DNA from: JBPRGH01 sp051418055
GTDB lineage: Bacteria; Bacteroidota; Bacteroidia; Cytophagales; Cyclobacteriaceae
Length of the DNA: 64,000 nt
Direction of reading: 5' to 3'
NCBI GenBank assembly: GCA_051418055.1
Contig: JBPRGH010000141.1
Coordinates: 32,065-96,064 of the forward strand
The notes under the pieces are model-generated. The model ran no database searches. It was given only the letters and a program-made list of their open reading frames with translations, and was not told where the DNA came from. The position numbers were made by a program, and so were the translations under genes. This document shows positions 18,367-28,070 of the stretch, piece by piece (positions within the stretch are counted from its first letter, which is position 1; every line of letters starts with the position of its first letter).

Positions 18367-20516
18367 TCTTTTTTCGCAATTTCAGGGACAACTCCCATTT
18401 CATGCCATACGAAAGAATAAATGTCAGCCTGCTGTTCAATCTGTTTTGATACTGGCGTACCAGCACCATGTCCTGCCTGTGTTTCCACACGGATCAGTAC
18501 AGGGTTTTTACCAGCGTGCTTCTCCTGTAGGGTAGCAGCAAATTTAAATGAATGAGCAGGCACCACTCTGTCATCATGATCTGCAGTAGTTACCATAGTA
18601 GAAGGATATACCTGGCCCTCTTCAATATTATGCAGAGGCGAGTAATCTTTCAAATATTCATACATCTCCTGAGATTCATCAGCAGTACCGTAATCATAAG
18701 CCCAGCCGGCACCCGCTGTGAATTTATGATAACGCAGCATATCCAATACACCTACTGCAGGTAGAGCAACTTTCATAAGGTCAGGTCGCTGGGTCATAGT
18801 AGCTCCTACAAGAAGACCCCCATTTGATCCTCCGGCCACTGCCAGATAATCGCTGCTGGTATAGTTATTTTCAATAAGATATTCTCCGGCTGCAATAAAA
18901 TCATCAAATACATTTTGCTTTTGCTGCTTCGTACCTGCTTTATGCCATTCTTCTCCATACTCTCCGCCGCCTCTTAAATTTGGCTGTGCATAAATACCAT
19001 TATTTTCAAGCCATACAACCCTGGTTGGGCTGAAGCTTGGGGTAAGGCTAATATTAAATCCGCCGTAAGCATAAAGATATGTCGGATTTTTGCCGTCTAA
19101 TTCAAGGCCCTTTTTATGAGTTATGAACATTGGTACTCTCGTACCGTCTTTACTCGTATAGAATACCTGTTTTGTCTCATAATCATCAGGATTAAAATCT
19201 ACATTAGGCATTTCATAAAGTTCAGACTCTCCTGATTCAATATCATATTTGTAAATTGTGGATGGAGTGGTAAAAGAAGTGAATGTATAGTATAATACAG
19301 TATCCTCTTTATCTCCACCAAATCCATATGCAGATCCTATACCTGGTAATTCGATAGTGCGATCTTTATTTCCATTGTAATCATACTGTACTACTTCTGT
19401 TTTAGCATCACGTAAAAAGCTGGCAAAGATCTTTTTCCCTGCTGTAGATGCATTCATTACCTGCTCTTGCTCCGGAATAACATTTTTCCAGTTTTCAGGT
19501 CCTGGATTAGAAACAGTGGTTTCCACAATCCTTCTATTCGGTGCATCTAAATTGGTCTCTATTAATAATCGCTCACCCTCATTTCCAATTACAGATTGTT
19601 CGGAATCAAAGTTGCCCACTATTGTAATGAATTCGCTGTTGGGCTTGCTAAGGTCTTTAATGTACAATTCGTTACCACTGGTACTTTGTGCAGCAGAAAC
19701 AATCAGGAAGCGTTCATCATCGGTAAGGTAAGCGCCAATATATCTTCGGGGTTGCTTTTCGCCACCATAAACTAAATTATCCTGCGATTGTGGTGTATTT
19801 AATTTATGATAGTAAAGTTTATGGTGCTGTGTTTTTGCGCTTAATGCACTGCCTCCTTTAGGTTTGTCATAGCTGCTGTAGTAGAAGCCATCTTTACCTT
19901 TCCATGATAGCCCGGTAAATTTCAGGTCTCTCAATGTATCCCCTACCTGTTCTTTTGTTTCAGTATCCAATACTATGGCTTTTCTCCAATCGCTTCCCCC
20001 TTCAGAGATTAAGAAAGCCATTAAAGAGCCATCTTCAGTAAATGATGTTCCCGCTAATGAAATCGTACCCTCTTCGCTAAATTCATTAGGATTTAAAAAA
20101 ACTTCAGCTTCAGCATCCAATGACTTTTTGCGATAAAGCACATTTTGATTCTGTAATCCATCATTCTTATAGAAATAATAGTAATCACCGTGTTTCTGAG
20201 GCGCATATACACGCTCATAATTCAACAGCTCTTTCAGCCTGTTTTTGATCTCATCCCGGTATTCTATTTGATCGAGGTAATTGAATGTTACTTCATTTTG
20301 AGCCTCAACCCATTCTGCAGTCTGAGCGGAGGTATCATTCTCCAGCCATCTGTAATGGTCAGGTACGGTATCTCCAAAATAAACATCAAAAGTATCCACC
20401 TTCTTTGTTTCCGGGTAATTTAGTGTTAATTCCTCTTCCGGAGTTTCCTGGTCCTGTACTCCACAGGCAAGGAAAGCAAAAGGTGATAACATTAGTAAAT
20501 AAATTAGCTTTTTCAT
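18360..20516 (-). CDS. Prolyl oligopeptidase family lipoprotein (S9A)
   Basis: 718 residues. Lipoprotein signal with lipobox ending LAC (Cys18), so it is likely anchored on the periplasmic side of a membrane. A seven-bladed propeller domain (about 70-440) precedes an alpha/beta hydrolase domain. The nucleophile serine is in GGSNGG (about 562), aspartate in DHDDRVV (about 647) and histidine in QAGHGAG (about 682). It cleaves short peptides after proline. It is transcribed in the same direction as serS, 119 bases downstream of it. Confidence 0.93.
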   Translation of the reverse strand: MKKLIYLLMLSPFAFLACGVQDQETPEEELTLNYPETKKVDTFDVYFGDTVPDHYRWLENDTSAQTAEWVEAQNEVTFNYLDQIEYRDEIKNRLKELLNYERVYAPQKHGDYYYFYKNDGLQNQNVLYRKKSLDAEAEVFLNPNEFSEEGTISLAGTSFTEDGSLMAFLISEGGSDWRKAIVLDTETKEQVGDTLRDLKFTGLSWKGKDGFYYSSYDKPKGGSALSAKTQHHKLYYHKLNTPQSQDNLVYGGEKQPRRYIGAYLTDDERFLIVSAAQSTSGNELYIKDLSKPNSEFITIVGNFDSEQSVIGNEGERLLIETNLDAPNRRIVETTVSNPGPENWKNVIPEQEQVMNASTAGKKIFASFLRDAKTEVVQYDYNGNKDRTIELPGIGSAYGFGGDKEDTVLYYTFTSFTTPSTIYKYDIESGESELYEMPNVDFNPDDYETKQVFYTSKDGTRVPMFITHKKGLELDGKNPTYLYAYGGFNISLTPSFSPTRVVWLENNGIYAQPNLRGGGEYGEEWHKAGTKQQKQNVFDDFIAAGEYLIENNYTSSDYLAVAGGSNGGLLVGATMTQRPDLMKVALPAVGVLDMLRYHKFTAGAGWAYDYGTADESQEMYEYLKDYSPLHNIEEGQVYPSTMVTTADHDDRVVPAHSFKFAATLQEKHAGKNPVLIRVETQAGHGAGTPVSKQIEQQADIYSFVWHEMGVVPEIAKKEM

Positions 20517-20635
20517 ATTGGTAAAATATAGTTTGTTCTTAAGTATAGAAATATTTTTTCAATTTTTATACCGCCAATTTACAAGCGGTGATAAACTTCT
20601 TTTTAAGGCTCTTCCGTACAATTTTATTAAACAAC

Positions 20636-21910
20636 TTAATCTATAATATCAAAGCCGGTATAAGGCTTCAAGACCTCCGGAACAAGAATTCCATCCTCAG
20701 TTTGATTGTTTTCAAGGATAGCTGCTAATATCCTGGGGAGTGCCAGTGCACTTCCATTGAGTGTATGAGCAAGCTGTATCTTTTTATTCCCATCCCTGAA
20801 GCGGAGTTTTAATCTGTTTGATTGATAGGTCTCAAAATTACTGGCAGAGCTCACCTCCAGCCATTTTTCCTGTGCTGCTGAATAAACTTCCATATCAAAT
20901 GTTTGTGCTGCAGTAAATCCAAGGTCACCGCCGCAGAGATTCAACACGCGGTAAGGTAAATTAAGAGATTCTAGGAGCCCCTGGATATAATTTTTCATCT
21001 CCTCCAAAGCTTCATAAGATTTTTCGGGATGTGTGATATGCACGATCTCTACCTTATCAAATTGATGAAGACGGTTTAACCCCCGCACATGTGCGCCCCA
21101 GGATCCTGCTTCTCTTCTAAAGCATGGTGTATAACCAACATTTTTTACGGGAAGGTCTGCTTCGTCTAATATTACATCCCTGTAAATATTAGTAATAGGG
21201 ACTTCTGCTGTTGGGATAAGATAAAGTTTATCTTCGGTAATAAAATACATTTGGCCATCTTTATCAGGAAGCTGTCCTGTGCCAAAGCCTGAGTCTTCAT
21301 TAATAACAATTGGTGGCTGGATCTCCAGATAACCTTTATCCAGTGCAGAATCAAGGAAATAATTTATCAGTGCTCTTTGCAATCTTGCACCCTTTCCTTT
21401 ATAAACCGGAAATCCTGCTCCGGTAATTTTATTTCCAAGGTCAAAATCTATAATATCGTACTTCTTTATCAGCTCCCAGTGAGGAAGCTTGTTGTTACCC
21501 AGCTTAGGGATCTCGCCATGCTGATATACTGTTTCATTATCCTCTGCCGTGCTGCCTGCAGGGACATTTTCATTTGCAGCATTGGGGATGGTGTATAATA
21601 GCTTTTGAAGCTCATCTTCATAAATAACCAGCTGATCGCCCAGCTCTTTGCTTTGAGTTTTGAGTGTAGCTGACTTTTCTTTCACTTTTTCAGCCTCCTC
21701 ACGTTTACCGGATTTCATTAACTCTCCGATCTGTTTGCTGATTTTATTTCCTTCGGCAAGTAAATCATCACGTTCCTGTTGTGTTTTCCGCCTCAGGGAA
21801 TCGAGTTCAATTACTTTATTTATTTTTTCTTCGGCATCTTTTATATTTCTTTTTTTAAGGCCTTTTATTACCTCATTTTTATGATCACGGATAACATTTA
21901 TTTGCAGCAT
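20636..21910 (-). CDS. serS: Serine--tRNA ligase
   Basis: 424 residues, normal length. The N-terminal coiled-coil arm (about 25-100) binds the long variable arm of tRNA-Ser. Class II motif 2 is FRREAGSWG near 262 and motif 3 is NGSALALPRILAAILENNQ near 388. It charges tRNA-Ser in the cytoplasm. Confidence 0.97.
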   Translation of the reverse strand: MLQINVIRDHKNEVIKGLKKRNIKDAEEKINKVIELDSLRRKTQQERDDLLAEGNKISKQIGELMKSGKREEAEKVKEKSATLKTQSKELGDQLVIYEDELQKLLYTIPNAANENVPAGSTAEDNETVYQHGEIPKLGNNKLPHWELIKKYDIIDFDLGNKITGAGFPVYKGKGARLQRALINYFLDSALDKGYLEIQPPIVINEDSGFGTGQLPDKDGQMYFITEDKLYLIPTAEVPITNIYRDVILDEADLPVKNVGYTPCFRREAGSWGAHVRGLNRLHQFDKVEIVHITHPEKSYEALEEMKNYIQGLLESLNLPYRVLNLCGGDLGFTAAQTFDMEVYSAAQEKWLEVSSASNFETYQSNRLKLRFRDGNKKIQLAHTLNGSALALPRILAAILENNQTEDGILVPEVLKPYTGFDIID

Positions 21911-22212
21911 AGGAATTTTTTTTTCTAATTAGGCAACAAAAATGAGAAAAAATGGGTTGTAAGAGAACAATTTAGTGAATCGTTCATTAATTATTTTTGA
22001 AAACGTTGATAAATCGGTTTACATGCTATATAATTGCATTGTCAAACCGTGCTTAGGTTTCAAAATCACCGAAAGCAATTACCAAGAAAATCTCAAACAC
22101 TCCTGATAATAAGCTGAAGTTGTTTTAAAGGAGAGATTAAATCATAAATAATCAACCACACATATTTACTTTAACTAATTAAAACTACCTTTTATTTGAT
22201 TACTCTATTCGT
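21911..22212. other. Intergenic region serS/rho (divergent)
   Basis: 302 bases without a gene. TATTTTTG at 21992-21999 fits the -7 consensus on the plus strand and would give rho a leader of about 200 bases. A long rho leader could allow autoregulation, which is inference. No stable hairpin or known riboswitch was recognised. Confidence 0.35.
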
Positions 22213-23880
22213 ATGTACACTATTGAAGAACTGAATATCAGACTTCTTTCAGAGTTGAAGGAAATCGCCGAAGAAATGGGCGTTGATAACTACAAGAAAC
22301 TGAACAAGCAGGAACTGATCTACAAAATTCTTGATCAGCAAGCTGTTACCCCTGAAAAAGACCTGCCTAAAAAGAAAGCGCCCGCCAAAGAAGGTGAAAG
22401 CGAAAAGAAATCTGAAGGTGATCAGAAGCCTCGTCCAAGAAAACGCCAGAACGTAAAGGAACAGGATAGACCTGAGAAGAAGCAATCTTCTTCCGACGAA
22501 CTTCTTGAATCTTTAGATAAAGATATTGAAAAAACTGCTGCTCCGTCAGGACAGAAAAATAAAGAAGAAAAAGACGAATCTACTGAAAGAAGGGATTCCA
22601 GAGATAGTCGTGACCGTTCAAGAAAAGAAGATCGTTCAAAGAAAGACGATAGGTCTAAAGATGATAGATCTAAAGACGATAGATCTAAAGATGATAGACC
22701 TAAAAAAGACGACCGATCGAAAAAAGATGACCGCTATAAGAAAAAAGATAGTGCTGTTACTGAATTTGATGGTGTTATAGAAAATGAAGGTGTCCTGGAA
22801 ATTATGCAGGATGGCTATGGCTTTTTAAGGTCTTCGGATTACCATTACCTTGCCAGCCCTGACGATATATATGTATCTCCTTCACAGATCAAGCTTTTCG
22901 GCCTAAAGACAGGTGATACTGTAAAAGGTCAGATAAGGCCTCCAAAGGAAGGCGAAAAATATTTTGCACTTCTTCGTGTTGAGCTTGTAAATGGAAAAAC
23001 TACAGAAGAAATACGTGACCGCGTAGCTTTTGAATATCTTACTCCATTGTTTCCGGAGGAAAAGCTTAATTTAAGTACTAAAACTGATAACTACAGCACA
23101 CGTATATTAGACCTTTTTTCTCCTATAGGGAAAGGGCAGCGTGGAATGATCGTGGCTCAGCCTAAAACGGGAAAAACAGTTTTACTTAAAAATATTGCTA
23201 ATGCGATAGCAGAGAATCATCCTGAATGCTACCTGATAATCCTTCTTATTGATGAAAGACCTGAAGAGGTTACAGATATGGCAAGAAGTGTAAAAGCTGA
23301 GGTTGTAGCTTCTACATTCGATGAGCAGGCTGAAAAGCATGTAAAGGTGAGTAGCATTGTGCTTGAAAAGGCAAAAAGAATGGTAGAATGCGGCCATGAT
23401 GTTGTGATCCTTTTAGATTCAATCACACGTTTGGCAAGAGCATATAATACTGTTGTACCTTCATCAGGAAAAATCCTTTCCGGTGGTGTTGATGCCAATG
23501 CATTACATAAGCCTAAGAGATTCTTTGGTGCTGCGCGTAATGTTGAAAAAGGTGGCTCTCTTACTATTATTGCTACAGCTCTTATAGAGACTGGCTCTAA
23601 AATGGATGAGGTGATCTTTGAAGAATTTAAGGGTACAGGTAATATGGAACTTCAGCTGGACCGTAAGCTTTCCAACAAGCGTGTGTATCCTGCTATCGAT
23701 GTTCCTGCTTCAGGTACGCGTCGTGAAGATCTGCTGATGAGCGAAGAAGAACTACAGCGTGTCTGGATACTTCGCAAATTTATGAGTGATATGAATTCTA
23801 CTGAGGCGATGGACTTCTTACTAAGTAAGATGAAGGGCACTCGAAATAATGAGGAATTCCTGATCTCCATGAATGGATAA
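22213..23880 (+). CDS. rho: Transcription termination factor Rho
   Basis: 555 residues, longer than the roughly 420 of E. coli because of a highly charged insertion (about 45-185) rich in Lys, Asp, Arg and Ser with SKDDR repeats. The N-terminal SAP-like helical domain (1-45) precedes it. The cold-shock-type RNA-binding fold with DGYGFLRS is at about 196-265, and the P-loop AQPKTGKTVLLK is near 316-327. Bacteroides Rho is known to carry a disordered insertion of this kind linked to condensate formation; a similar role here is inference. Confidence 0.96.
   Translation: MYTIEELNIRLLSELKEIAEEMGVDNYKKLNKQELIYKILDQQAVTPEKDLPKKKAPAKEGESEKKSEGDQKPRPRKRQNVKEQDRPEKKQSSSDELLESLDKDIEKTAAPSGQKNKEEKDESTERRDSRDSRDRSRKEDRSKKDDRSKDDRSKDDRSKDDRPKKDDRSKKDDRYKKKDSAVTEFDGVIENEGVLEIMQDGYGFLRSSDYHYLASPDDIYVSPSQIKLFGLKTGDTVKGQIRPPKEGEKYFALLRVELVNGKTTEEIRDRVAFEYLTPLFPEEKLNLSTKTDNYSTRILDLFSPIGKGQRGMIVAQPKTGKTVLLKNIANAIAENHPECYLIILLIDERPEEVTDMARSVKAEVVASTFDEQAEKHVKVSSIVLEKAKRMVECGHDVVILLDSITRLARAYNTVVPSSGKILSGGVDANALHKPKRFFGAARNVEKGGSLTIIATALIETGSKMDEVIFEEFKGTGNMELQLDRKLSNKRVYPAIDVPASGTRREDLLMSEEELQRVWILRKFMSDMNSTEAMDFLLSKMKGTRNNEEFLISMNG
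22636..22740 (+). repeat. In-frame 15-base tandem repeat in rho
   Basis: Three near-identical 15-base units (TCTAAAGA[TC]GATAGA at 22654-22698) encode SKDDR. They are flanked by longer variants encoding PKKDDR and SKKDDR. They lie in the disordered insertion and can probably change in copy number by slippage without breaking the frame. Confidence 0.85.
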
Positions 23881-23902
23881 AATAAAGCAATACTTAATTT
23901 TG

Positions 23903-23932
23903 AAAGCCACCTTTTGAACGGTGGCTTTTTTT
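23903..23932 (+). terminator. Terminator after rho
   Basis: AAAGCCACC stem, 8-base loop, GGTGGCTTT and T-run. Confidence 0.9.
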
Positions 23933-23970
23933 ATACGTTATAATATAGTACTATAATACCAGGAGTATAT

Positions 23971-24882
23971 ATGAATTATTTATTTGATGATTTTAAAGGC
24001 TGGAAAACCTACTGTGAGAAACATAACCTGAAGCTCTACGAACCTGTCTTGCGCTATGAGAAAGAGCAAAAAGGCAGAGAGGCTGAAGCTATTTGGGATG
24101 GCCTTCAGAAGGCCCTTGATGTTATGAAAGATGCCATTCAAACAGGCCTTACAGAAGATATGACCTCCAGGTCAGGAATGATAAATAATGGGGCTAAGCG
24201 TGTTTATAATTATGGTACTCCTGTGATTTCAAAGGAATTCCAAAATCTTATTTCCCGGGCACTTGCTGCAAAAGAAGTTAATTCGTGCATGGGTCGGGTA
24301 GTGGCAGCACCAACAGCAGGAGCTTCAGGTATTATGCCGGGTGTGCTTTATACCTTACAGGAAATTCATGGGCTTGATGATAGGCAGCTGTTAGAAGGAA
24401 TGCTTATAAGTGCGGGTATTGGATTAATAATAGAAAAAAAGGCGAGTTTAGCCGGTGCAGTAGGTGGGTGTCAGGCTGAAACCGGAAGTGCTGCCGCAAT
24501 GGCTTCAGGTGCCGTGGTATATTGTCTAGGAGGTGATATAGACCAGGTATTTAATGCTGTAGCTATTACCATTCAGTGTACGTTAGGATTAGTATGTGAT
24601 CCTGTGGCAGGCTTAGTGGAAGTGCCTTGTGTTGTAAGAAATGCAAGCGCGGCAGCAATTGCCAACAGTTCAGCCCAAATTGCTCTTGCCGGTGTAGGCG
24701 CAGTTATTCCTGTAGATGAATGTGTAGAGGCGATGGGAGAGATAGGGGCAAGTATGGAAAGTAAGTATAAAGAAACAGCAGAGGGAGGTTTAGCTGTAAC
24801 GAAGACAGGAAGAGAAATATCCAAACGGGTGCTGATCCATGATATAGAAATGCTGCCTGATGAGGATAAGGATGAAGGTTAG
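23971..24882 (+). CDS. sdaAA: L-serine dehydratase, iron-sulfur type, alpha subunit
   Basis: 303 residues matching the catalytic alpha domain: AAPTAGASGIMPG, GGCQAETGSAAAM, and CTLGLVCDPVAG with cysteines suited to a [4Fe-4S] cluster. It deaminates L-serine to pyruvate. The roughly 150-residue beta domain of single-chain enzymes is absent and no beta gene lies nearby, although the N-terminal 60 residues are an extra helical piece. The start is supported by AGGAG at 23961-23965. Confidence 0.9.
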   Translation: MNYLFDDFKGWKTYCEKHNLKLYEPVLRYEKEQKGREAEAIWDGLQKALDVMKDAIQTGLTEDMTSRSGMINNGAKRVYNYGTPVISKEFQNLISRALAAKEVNSCMGRVVAAPTAGASGIMPGVLYTLQEIHGLDDRQLLEGMLISAGIGLIIEKKASLAGAVGGCQAETGSAAAMASGAVVYCLGGDIDQVFNAVAITIQCTLGLVCDPVAGLVEVPCVVRNASAAAIANSSAQIALAGVGAVIPVDECVEAMGEIGASMESKYKETAEGGLAVTKTGREISKRVLIHDIEMLPDEDKDEG

Positions 24883-24951
24883 ATAAGAGATATTAGATAT
24901 TATTTATCTAAAATCTGACCTCTTATCTCTGGTCCTGAATTCCGACCTCTG
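24882..24951. repeat. Period-7 array between convergent genes
   Basis: Ten heptads, GATAAGA-GATATTA-GATATTA then TTTATCT-AAAATCT-GACCTCT and relatives. The half-arrays are roughly inverted to each other: AGATAAGAG at 24881-24889 pairs perfectly with CTCTTATCT at 24920-24928. The hairpin could act as a weak two-way terminator. Confidence 0.75.
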
Positions 24952-24954
24952 ACC

Positions 24955-25431
24955 TTATTTAATAGAATAGCCGGTATATTCTTTCACAAGCTCATTTAGG
25001 TTATCTCCAAAAAGATAGATGAAGGCAGTTATTACAAATGCCCAGAAAACTGAGCTAAATAGCATGTAAATTATTACTTTCCGCTTTTTTGTACCGGCTG
25101 AAGCAAGCATTAAAGTACCCCCAATCGGAGTGAAGATAACAGGTGTTAAAACAGCGACTCCTATTTCACCGTATTTCTGCCAGATCTTCACAAATCTTCT
25201 TGATCTTTTTGTAAATTTTTTGCGTGGGGAAAGGTATTTTTTAACCACTTTTTCCCTTAGTAATTTCCCCACCATCGTAAATAAAAAAACGCTGCTCATC
25301 ATGCCTAAAACAGTAACAAGCACTGTGGTGAGATAGCTGAATCCAGCTGCATATCCTAGTGTAGGGCCTGCAATGAACTTCAACATGGTAAGGACTAGTA
25401 TTGAAAAAAATATTAGAAATTCTTCAGGCAT
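24955..25431 (-). CDS. Small membrane protein, putative small multidrug export family
   Basis: 158 residues with about four transmembrane segments (roughly 3-27, 33-56, 87-112, 119-141) and a basic cytoplasmic loop. KYGEIGVAVLTPVIFTPIGGTL is a conserved-looking re-entrant motif similar to the small multidrug export (PF06695) and DedA-like groups. It starts one base after the antiporter gene. The substrate is unknown. Confidence 0.55.
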   Translation of the reverse strand: MPEEFLIFFSILVLTMLKFIAGPTLGYAAGFSYLTTVLVTVLGMMSSVFLFTMVGKLLREKVVKKYLSPRKKFTKRSRRFVKIWQKYGEIGVAVLTPVIFTPIGGTLMLASAGTKKRKVIIYMLFSSVFWAFVITAFIYLFGDNLNELVKEYTGYSIK

Positions 25432-25432
25432 A

Positions 25433-26392
25433 TCAACTGATTACCGAATAGGTATAAAAAAGATAAATGAACAACAGGATACCTCCGGAAATTCCATCCA
25501 TTTTTCTTTTAACCAGCATAAGCGGGAGAATGAGTAAAGTTATGCCAAGCATTGGCACCATATCATTATTAATAATGGCTTCGCTGACATGGATCTCAGT
25601 AATTAAGCTGGTGATGCCCAGGATAGATAGTACATTAAATATATTAGAACCCATTAAATTTCCCAGGGCAAGATCAGTTTCTTTCTTTATACTTGCTACA
25701 ATGGCTGTCACCAGTTCCGGTAGACTTGTACCAAGAGCAACAACCGTAATACCGATAACCCGTTCACTAACCCCCAGGTAAAAAGCTAATTTTTGGGCGC
25801 TTCCTACAAACCATTCAGCACCAAAATATAATCCGGTACACCCAACAATTATAAATACAACATCTTTCCAGAAATTATTTGCAGGGCCTTCCGGCATATC
25901 CAACTCCTCCTCCATTGCCCGTAATGCTTTTGTCTCCTTTCTGGACCTGCGGATTATAAATATAGTGTAGAGGGTAATTATAAAAAGGAATACCAAGCCT
26001 TCAATGCGGCTTATTATATGCTCGTCGTCAAATTTTACCAGAAGATAAAGCAACAAACTGCTGCCCATTGCCATAGGCCAGTCAAGTTTTATGCTATCCG
26101 ACCTGACAGGGATCACTCCTATGACTGCCGTTATTCCCAGAACAAGGGCAAGATTACAGATATTCGATCCTATCACATTGCCCATTGTCATATCCGGGCT
26201 GCCTCCCAAAGCAGCTTTTATGCTGATAAGCAATTCAGGTGCGGAAGTACCAAATGCTACAATAGTAAGCCCTACAACCAGGGGAGAGATATGCACACGT
26301 AAAGCAATGCTGCTGGCACCTCTTACCAGGAAGTCACCGCCCATTATGAGCACAAAAAGACCAACTATTAAAATAACCAGGTTTAAGAGCAT
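25433..26392 (-). CDS. Calcium/sodium antiporter (CaCA family)
   Basis: 319 residues with about ten transmembrane helices. It has the two inverted alpha-repeats of the family: AFGTSAPELLISI with GNVIGSNICN near 50-85, and ALGTSLPELVTAI with GNLMGSNIFN near 211-248. It is similar in plan to YrbG and probably exchanges Ca2+ for Na+ at the inner membrane. It starts three bases after upp. Confidence 0.92.
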   Translation of the reverse strand: MLLNLVILIVGLFVLIMGGDFLVRGASSIALRVHISPLVVGLTIVAFGTSAPELLISIKAALGGSPDMTMGNVIGSNICNLALVLGITAVIGVIPVRSDSIKLDWPMAMGSSLLLYLLVKFDDEHIISRIEGLVFLFIITLYTIFIIRRSRKETKALRAMEEELDMPEGPANNFWKDVVFIIVGCTGLYFGAEWFVGSAQKLAFYLGVSERVIGITVVALGTSLPELVTAIVASIKKETDLALGNLMGSNIFNVLSILGITSLITEIHVSEAIINNDMVPMLGITLLILPLMLVKRKMDGISGGILLFIYLFYTYSVIS

Positions 26393-26395
26393 ATA

Positions 26396-27043
26396 TTATA
26401 TTTTAACTCCAAAGCTAAGATCACCGGCATCACCCAGCCCGGGTACTATGAAAGCTTGATCATTGAGTTTTTTATCAATAGCGCATGTCCACAGAGTAAT
26501 TTCAGTAGGCAAATTCTTGGAAAGATAATCAATTCCTTCCGGTGCAGCAACAACAGAAGCAATATGAATTTTTTCCGGCATGCCATTCTGAATAAGAATT
26601 TTTATTGCATTAACAAGTGATTTTCCTGTTGCGAGCATTGGATCGGCAATTATGAGGGTTTGTCCTTCAAGTTGCCCGGCAGCTATATAATCGGTTTTTA
26701 CCTCAAGATCATCCTTTCCCTCCAGCCTGTAGGCACCTACAAACCCACTGTCTGCCTGAGGGAATATCTCTAAAAATCCACTGAAAAAGGGTAATGAGGC
26801 ACGGAGAATAGCTATTAAAACCGGCTGTACAGAAACAATATTGGTCTTAGCCATTCCAAGGGGAGAAAAAACTTCTTTTTCTTCAGCGGGGAGCGATTTT
26901 GAGATCTCATAGCCCAAAAGCATTCCCAGCTTTTTCATGTTCTGTCTGAATCTTTCCCGGTCTTTTTGTATATGACGGTCCCTTAGCTCTGCCAGGAAAA
27001 GATTAATAGCTGAGGAGCCTTTGTCGAAATTATGTACTTCCAT
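26396..27043 (-). CDS. upp: Uracil phosphoribosyltransferase
   Basis: 215 residues from the ATG at 27043 (MEVHNFDKGSS). An upstream reading to 27283 would run into the divergent peptidase gene and is not supported. The PRPP-binding motif is IADPMLATGKS; family members usually have GG where this has GK. The C-terminus carries the uracil-binding PGLGDAGDLSFG. It salvages uracil to UMP. First gene of a three-gene minus-strand operon. Confidence 0.93.
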   Translation of the reverse strand: MEVHNFDKGSSAINLFLAELRDRHIQKDRERFRQNMKKLGMLLGYEISKSLPAEEKEVFSPLGMAKTNIVSVQPVLIAILRASLPFFSGFLEIFPQADSGFVGAYRLEGKDDLEVKTDYIAAGQLEGQTLIIADPMLATGKSLVNAIKILIQNGMPEKIHIASVVAAPEGIDYLSKNLPTEITLWTCAIDKKLNDQAFIVPGLGDAGDLSFGVKI

Positions 27044-27067
27044 CGTTACGAGTACGTAAAACAAAAT

Positions 27068-27075
27068 TATCTTTG
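27068..27075 (+). promoter_or_regulatory. -7 box upstream of the M42-type peptidase
   Basis: TATCTTTG fits TAnnTTTG and lies 33 bases before the ATG at 27109, in the divergent gap with upp. Confidence 0.45.
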
Positions 27076-27108
27076 AAAATAGAAATTTTTTTACCGATAC
27101 ACCAAAAA

Positions 27109-28020
27109 ATGGATTTATTAAAAAAATTATGTGGCATAAAAGCACCTTCTGGTGAGGAATACCGGATGAAAAATTTTTTGCTGCAATATATAAAACAGGA
27201 ACAGAAGAAATGGAAAATTCAACCGGTAATCCATGAAGGAAGTTTTCTTCAGGATAATATTGTGCTGGCCTTTGGAAATCCACGTACAGCCATATTCGCT
27301 CATATGGATTCTGTAGGCTTTACTGTAAGGTATGAAAACCAACTGGTCCCTATCGGAAGCCCTGATGCTCAGGCTGGATATACACTGGTTGGTGAAGATG
27401 CACTCGGCCCTATTGAATGTAAATTGGAGGTAAATAAACAGGAGCAGCTTTTTTATCAGTTTGGCCGTGGGATTATCCGTGGCACCTCACTCACTTTTAA
27501 ACCTGATTTTCGTGAAGATAAAGATTATGTGCAGTGCTGCTATCTTGATAACAGGCTGGGGATTTATAATGCATTAAAGGTGGCAGAGGAACTTGAAAAT
27601 GGCATAATTGTGTTTAGTACCTTTGAAGAGCATGGAGGAGGTGCCGTGCCACTGATCATGAATTTTATTCAGGAGCGTTATCAAATTAAACATGCACTGA
27701 TCTCCGACATTACCTGGGTTACCGATGGTGTTCACCATGGTAGCGGAGTTGTTGTCTCTATGCGTGACAGGAATATTCCCCGCCGGCCATTTATAGATAA
27801 AATAATGAGAGTGGCCAAGCAGCATCAAATTGATATTCAGCTGGAAGTAGAATCCGGAGGGAGCAGCGATGGCCGGGAAGTTCATCAGAGCCCATATCCT
27901 GTAGACTGGTGTTTCATAGGGGCCCCTGAGGAGCATGTACATTCCCCTGACGAAAAAGTGCATAAATATGATATTGAGTGTATGATAGAACTTTATAAGG
28001 TACTGATGCGGGAACTATAA
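27109..28020 (+). CDS. M42/M20-type zinc aminopeptidase
   Basis: 303 residues from ATG 27109 (MDLLKKLCGIKAPSGEE, the family's usual opening); a TTG at 27073 would overlap the -7 box. Probable metal ligands are His in FAHMDSVG, Asp in YLDNR, the Glu pair in TFEEHGGG, Asp in ALISDI and His in EEHVHSPDE. It is predicted to remove N-terminal residues from peptides in the cytoplasm. The hpt gene follows 50 bases downstream with its own -7 box. Confidence 0.88.
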   Translation: MDLLKKLCGIKAPSGEEYRMKNFLLQYIKQEQKKWKIQPVIHEGSFLQDNIVLAFGNPRTAIFAHMDSVGFTVRYENQLVPIGSPDAQAGYTLVGEDALGPIECKLEVNKQEQLFYQFGRGIIRGTSLTFKPDFREDKDYVQCCYLDNRLGIYNALKVAEELENGIIVFSTFEEHGGGAVPLIMNFIQERYQIKHALISDITWVTDGVHHGSGVVVSMRDRNIPRRPFIDKIMRVAKQHQIDIQLEVESGGSSDGREVHQSPYPVDWCFIGAPEEHVHSPDEKVHKYDIECMIELYKVLMREL

Positions 28021-28039
28021 TATTCGCTGTCTTATTACT

Positions 28040-28047
28040 TATATTTG
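28040..28047 (+). promoter_or_regulatory. -7 box of hpt
   Basis: TATATTTG fits the consensus and lies 23 bases before the hpt ATG. Confidence 0.5.
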
Positions 28048-28070
28048 CGACCTCAAAAAATTTTATACCC

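Noticed and set aside
22526..22780. 84-codon open frame overlapping rho
   Set aside because: Out-of-frame reading of the repetitive SKDDR region of rho.
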